This document shows positions 21,236 through 22,721 of a stretch of DNA of 22,721 nt, in pieces. A program made the position numbers and the translations under genes. The stretch is from DATFEN01 sp035691285 (GTDB lineage: Bacteria; Acidobacteriota; Vicinamibacteria; Fen-336): assembly GCA_035691285.1 (NCBI GenBank), contig DASSJI010000287.1, positions 1 to 22,721 on the forward strand, read 5' to 3'. Numbering within the stretch: position 1 is the stretch's first letter; each line of letters begins with the position of its first letter. The notes under the pieces are model-generated. The model had not been told where the DNA came from. It did no database searches and saw only the letters and a program-made list of their open reading frames with translations.

Positions 21236-22423
21236 TCAGGCCTCCTCCGGCCGCCGGGCGAGGAAGCCGCGCCAGCGGACGCGCGTGGCTCCGAGGTGGT
21301 CCAGGTACTCGTCGAGGGAGTCGCCCCCGAACTTCTCGAGCATGGCGTCGGCCAGCACCAGGGCGGTCACCGCCTCGCCCACGACGCCGGCCGCGGGCAC
21401 GACGCAGGTGTCGCTGCGCTCGACGGACGCCGTTCGAGGCTCCTTCGAGCGCATGTCGATCGAGCGCAGCGGGCGCATCAGCGTCGGGATGGGCTTCACG
21501 ACGGCCCGTGCGCGGAGCTCCTCGCCGTTCGTGACGCCGCCCTCGAGCCCGCCCGCGCGGTTCGTCGGCCGCACCACGCCGGCTCCATCGTCGTAGAGGA
21601 TCTCGTCGTGGAAGCGCGAGCCGGGCGTGCTGCCGGCCTCGAAACCGCCGCCGAGCGCGACCGCCTTCACGGCCGGTATGGACATGAGCGCCTGGGCCAG
21701 GCGCCCGTCGAGGCGTCTGTCCCACTGCGCGTAGCTGCCGAGGCCGGGGGGCAGCCCGCGCACGACGATCTCGAACTCGCCTCCCACCGAGTCGCCGGCC
21801 TTCTTCGCCGCATCCACTTCGGCGATCATCGCGTCCGCGATGCGGGGGTCGGCGCATCGCACCGGACTCGCTTCGACCGACGCCAGGGCCTCCCACGCCA
21901 GGGGTGAAGGGTCCATGGCCGCGCCGCCGATGCGCGTGACGTGGCTGCACAGGCCCACGTCCGAGACCCGCAGCAGAGCCTTCGCGAGAGCGCCGGCGGC
22001 GACGCGGGCCGCCGTCTCCCGGGCGCTCGCGCGCTCCAGGACCTCGCGCAGGTCGTCGTTCAGGAACTTCAAGGCCCCGGCCAGGTCGGCGTGCCCGGGC
22101 CGCGGGTGCTTGAGGGCCTTGCGGGCCTTCGCAGCGGCGGGCTGTGGATCCGGGGACATCACGTCGCGCCAGTTCTCGAAATCGCGGTTGCGGATCAGGA
22201 GGGTGACGGGGCTGCCGAGCGTGCGCCCATGGCGAATGCCGCCCAGGATCTCGACGGCGTCGCTCTCGATCTTCATGCGCTGGCCGCGCCCGTAGCCCCC
22301 CTGGCGGCGCCTGAGATCGGCGTCGACGGCGCCGCGCTCCACGCTCAACCCGGCGGGCAGCCCCTCGACCACGACCGTCAGGGCGGGGCCGTGCGACTCG
22401 CCGGCGGTCAGGAAGCGGAGCAT
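21236..22423 (-). CDS. aroC: Chorismate synthase
   Basis: AroC makes chorismate from EPSP with reduced FMN, the last step of the shikimate pathway. The 395-residue product shows LTAGESHGPAL (GESHG at 8-12), RRQGGYGRGQRM (39-50), KHPRPGHADLAGAL (105-118), RASARETAARVAAG (131-144), and ASVERSDTCVVPAAGVVGEA near the C-terminus, all hallmarks. The long-form residues RPGHADLAGA and LERASARETAARVA resemble the Firmicutes/Actinobacteria type. ATG 22423 is chosen over the frame's first ATG because it gives the exact family N-terminus MLRFLTAGESHG. No Shine-Dalgarno is present and a promoter -10 ends 13 nt upstream. It is the first gene of a nine-gene run reaching bamD. Confidence 0.97.
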   Translation of the reverse strand: MLRFLTAGESHGPALTVVVEGLPAGLSVERGAVDADLRRRQGGYGRGQRMKIESDAVEILGGIRHGRTLGSPVTLLIRNRDFENWRDVMSPDPQPAAAKARKALKHPRPGHADLAGALKFLNDDLREVLERASARETAARVAAGALAKALLRVSDVGLCSHVTRIGGAAMDPSPLAWEALASVEASPVRCADPRIADAMIAEVDAAKKAGDSVGGEFEIVVRGLPPGLGSYAQWDRRLDGRLAQALMSIPAVKAVALGGGFEAGSTPGSRFHDEILYDDGAGVVRPTNRAGGLEGGVTNGEELRARAVVKPIPTLMRPLRSIDMRSKEPRTASVERSDTCVVPAAGVVGEAVTALVLADAMLEKFGGDSLDEYLDHLGATRVRWRGFLARRPEEA

Positions 22424-22436
22424 GCGACCGCGCGGG

Positions 22437-22465
22437 AGCCTAAGGGTGGGCCCCGGGGGTGTCAA
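22437..22465 (-). promoter_or_regulatory. Sigma70-type promoter of the aroC-def-fmt-rsmB-...-bamD run
   Basis: On the minus strand a perfect TTGACA (22460-22465) is followed after 17 bp by TAGGCT (22437-22442, 3 of 6). The spacer is almost pure G/C. The predicted start near 22430 leaves only about 7 nt before the ATG and no Shine-Dalgarno. Confidence 0.5.
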
Positions 22466-22475
22466 GACGCCCGCC

Positions 22476-22514
22476 TGTGACGCTCTGCCGAACCGTCACA
22501 CGCGGCTCCGTGTG
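22476..22514. promoter_or_regulatory. Two overlapping inverted repeats in the aroC divergent region
   Basis: The first repeat is TGTGACG (22476-22482) and CGTCACA (22494-22500) with an 11-nt spacer. The second is CACACG (22497-22502) and CGTGTG (22509-22514) with a 6-nt spacer, sharing CACA with the first. They lie between the aroC -35 and the possible -10 (TAGATT, 22530-22535) of the plus-strand gene, where an operator would be expected. Spacing does not fit a canonical CRP site (TGTGA-N6-TCACA). Confidence 0.5.
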
Positions 22515-22558
22515 CGCGCGTTCGCCCCGTAGATTCCGCGGCGCTCCAAGGAGGTGTG

Positions 22559-22721
22559 ATGCTGGCCCACGACATCGGGGCGCTCCAGGTGCGCGCCGCC
22601 CAGGCCCTCGGATGCCACGCGGAGGTGCTGGCCGTCGCAGGCCGGGCGCGGGGCGGCCGTTCGCGCTTCGCCCTCGAGAAGGCCGAGGCGCTCGTGGAGT
22701 TGATGCAGCACGGCGAGGCGC
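22559..22721 (+). CDS. Unrecognised protein, N-terminal part (cut by window edge)
   Basis: An open frame of 54 codons runs from ATG 22559 to the window end without a stop. The start is well supported by AAGGAGGTG four bases before the ATG, the strongest ribosome site near the right edge, and by a TAGATT -10-like box about 25 nt upstream. The visible residues begin MLAHDIGALQVRAAQAL and continue with ALEKAEALVELMQHGEA. They are rich in Ala, Leu, Glu and Arg and look like amphipathic helices, without a signal peptide or membrane segment. I do not recognise the family. It is divergent from aroC and shares a regulatory interval with inverted repeats. A short frame on the opposite strand here lacks comparable support. 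Confidence 0.55.
   Translation, partial: MLAHDIGALQVRAAQALGCHAEVLAVAGRARGGRSRFALEKAEALVELMQHGEA

Noticed and set aside
19782..21950. Upstream extension of the rsmB frame through fmt, def and aroC
   Set aside because: The extension is an off-frame reading of three clear genes; RsmB homology begins at ATG 19781.
22476..22500. CRP/FNR-type binding site
   Set aside because: The half-sites TGTGA and TCACA are present, but 15 nt lie between them rather than 6, so the CRP geometry is not met.
1..22721. Mobile elements, CRISPR arrays, toxin-antitoxin or defence systems
   Set aside because: No transposase, integrase, direct-repeat array with spacers or defence-type gene is visible. Gene content is core housekeeping and composition is uniform except for short A+T-richer promoters.

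Overview
This is a very GC-rich, gene-dense bacterial chromosome segment carrying mostly core genes. I identify 23 protein genes, two of them cut by the window ends, plus one partial unrecognised reading frame at the right edge and one tRNA. No stretch above about 180 bp lacks a gene, and I see no insertion sequence, prophage, CRISPR array or rRNA. The host is Gram-negative: it has BamD, a lipoprotein signal and a periplasmic LysM protein. It also has the HrcA-type heat-shock operon and a PASTA protein inside a def-fmt-rsmB-rpe cluster. That mix suggests an uncultured Acidobacteriota or deltaproteobacteria/Methylomirabilota-like lineage. This placement is an inference from gene content and order, not a phylogeny.

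Layout. (1) 1-5659, minus strand: a heat-shock operon read as hrcA-grpE-dnaK-dnaJ-prmA-rsmE, with a TATAAT -10 box just before hrcA but no recognisable CIRCE operator. (2) 5710-7776, minus strand: tRNA-Gly(CCC), bactofilin and an aldehyde dehydrogenase, apparently read from one promoter. (3) 7870-9105, plus strand: a membrane-anchored SGNH-hydrolase-like protein. (4) 9115-11521, minus strand: a sugar-1-phosphate nucleotidylyltransferase and a phosphomannomutase/phosphoglucomutase. They diverge from a plus-strand nucleotide-sugar dehydrogenase and pgsA (11661-13587). (5) A hairpin terminator at 13594-13619 separates pgsA from a convergent, exported LysM protein with its own strong promoter and a leader of about 105 nt. 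(6) 14939-22423, minus strand: a nine-gene run read aroC-def-fmt-rsmB-PASTA-rpe-thioesterase-epimerase-bamD, with most junctions overlapping or within a few bases. (7) At the right edge, a divergent gene with a strong Shine-Dalgarno starts and runs out of the window.

Functionally the window combines protein folding (HrcA/GrpE/DnaK/DnaJ), ribosome and nascent-chain maturation (PrmA, RsmE, RsmB, Fmt, Def), nucleotide-sugar supply for surface glycans, and envelope construction (BamD, LysM, PASTA, bactofilin, PgsA).

I do not see a clear new biological system. The items most worth a second look are regulatory: a perfect 10-bp hairpin that buries the dnaJ start codon, three operon heads whose -10 box lies so close to the ATG that the mRNA would be leaderless or nearly so, an hrcA promoter without CIRCE, a perfect inverted repeat over the tRNA promoter -10, two overlapping inverted repeats between aroC and its divergent neighbour, and a PASTA protein without a kinase domain where Firmicutes carry the PASTA kinase.
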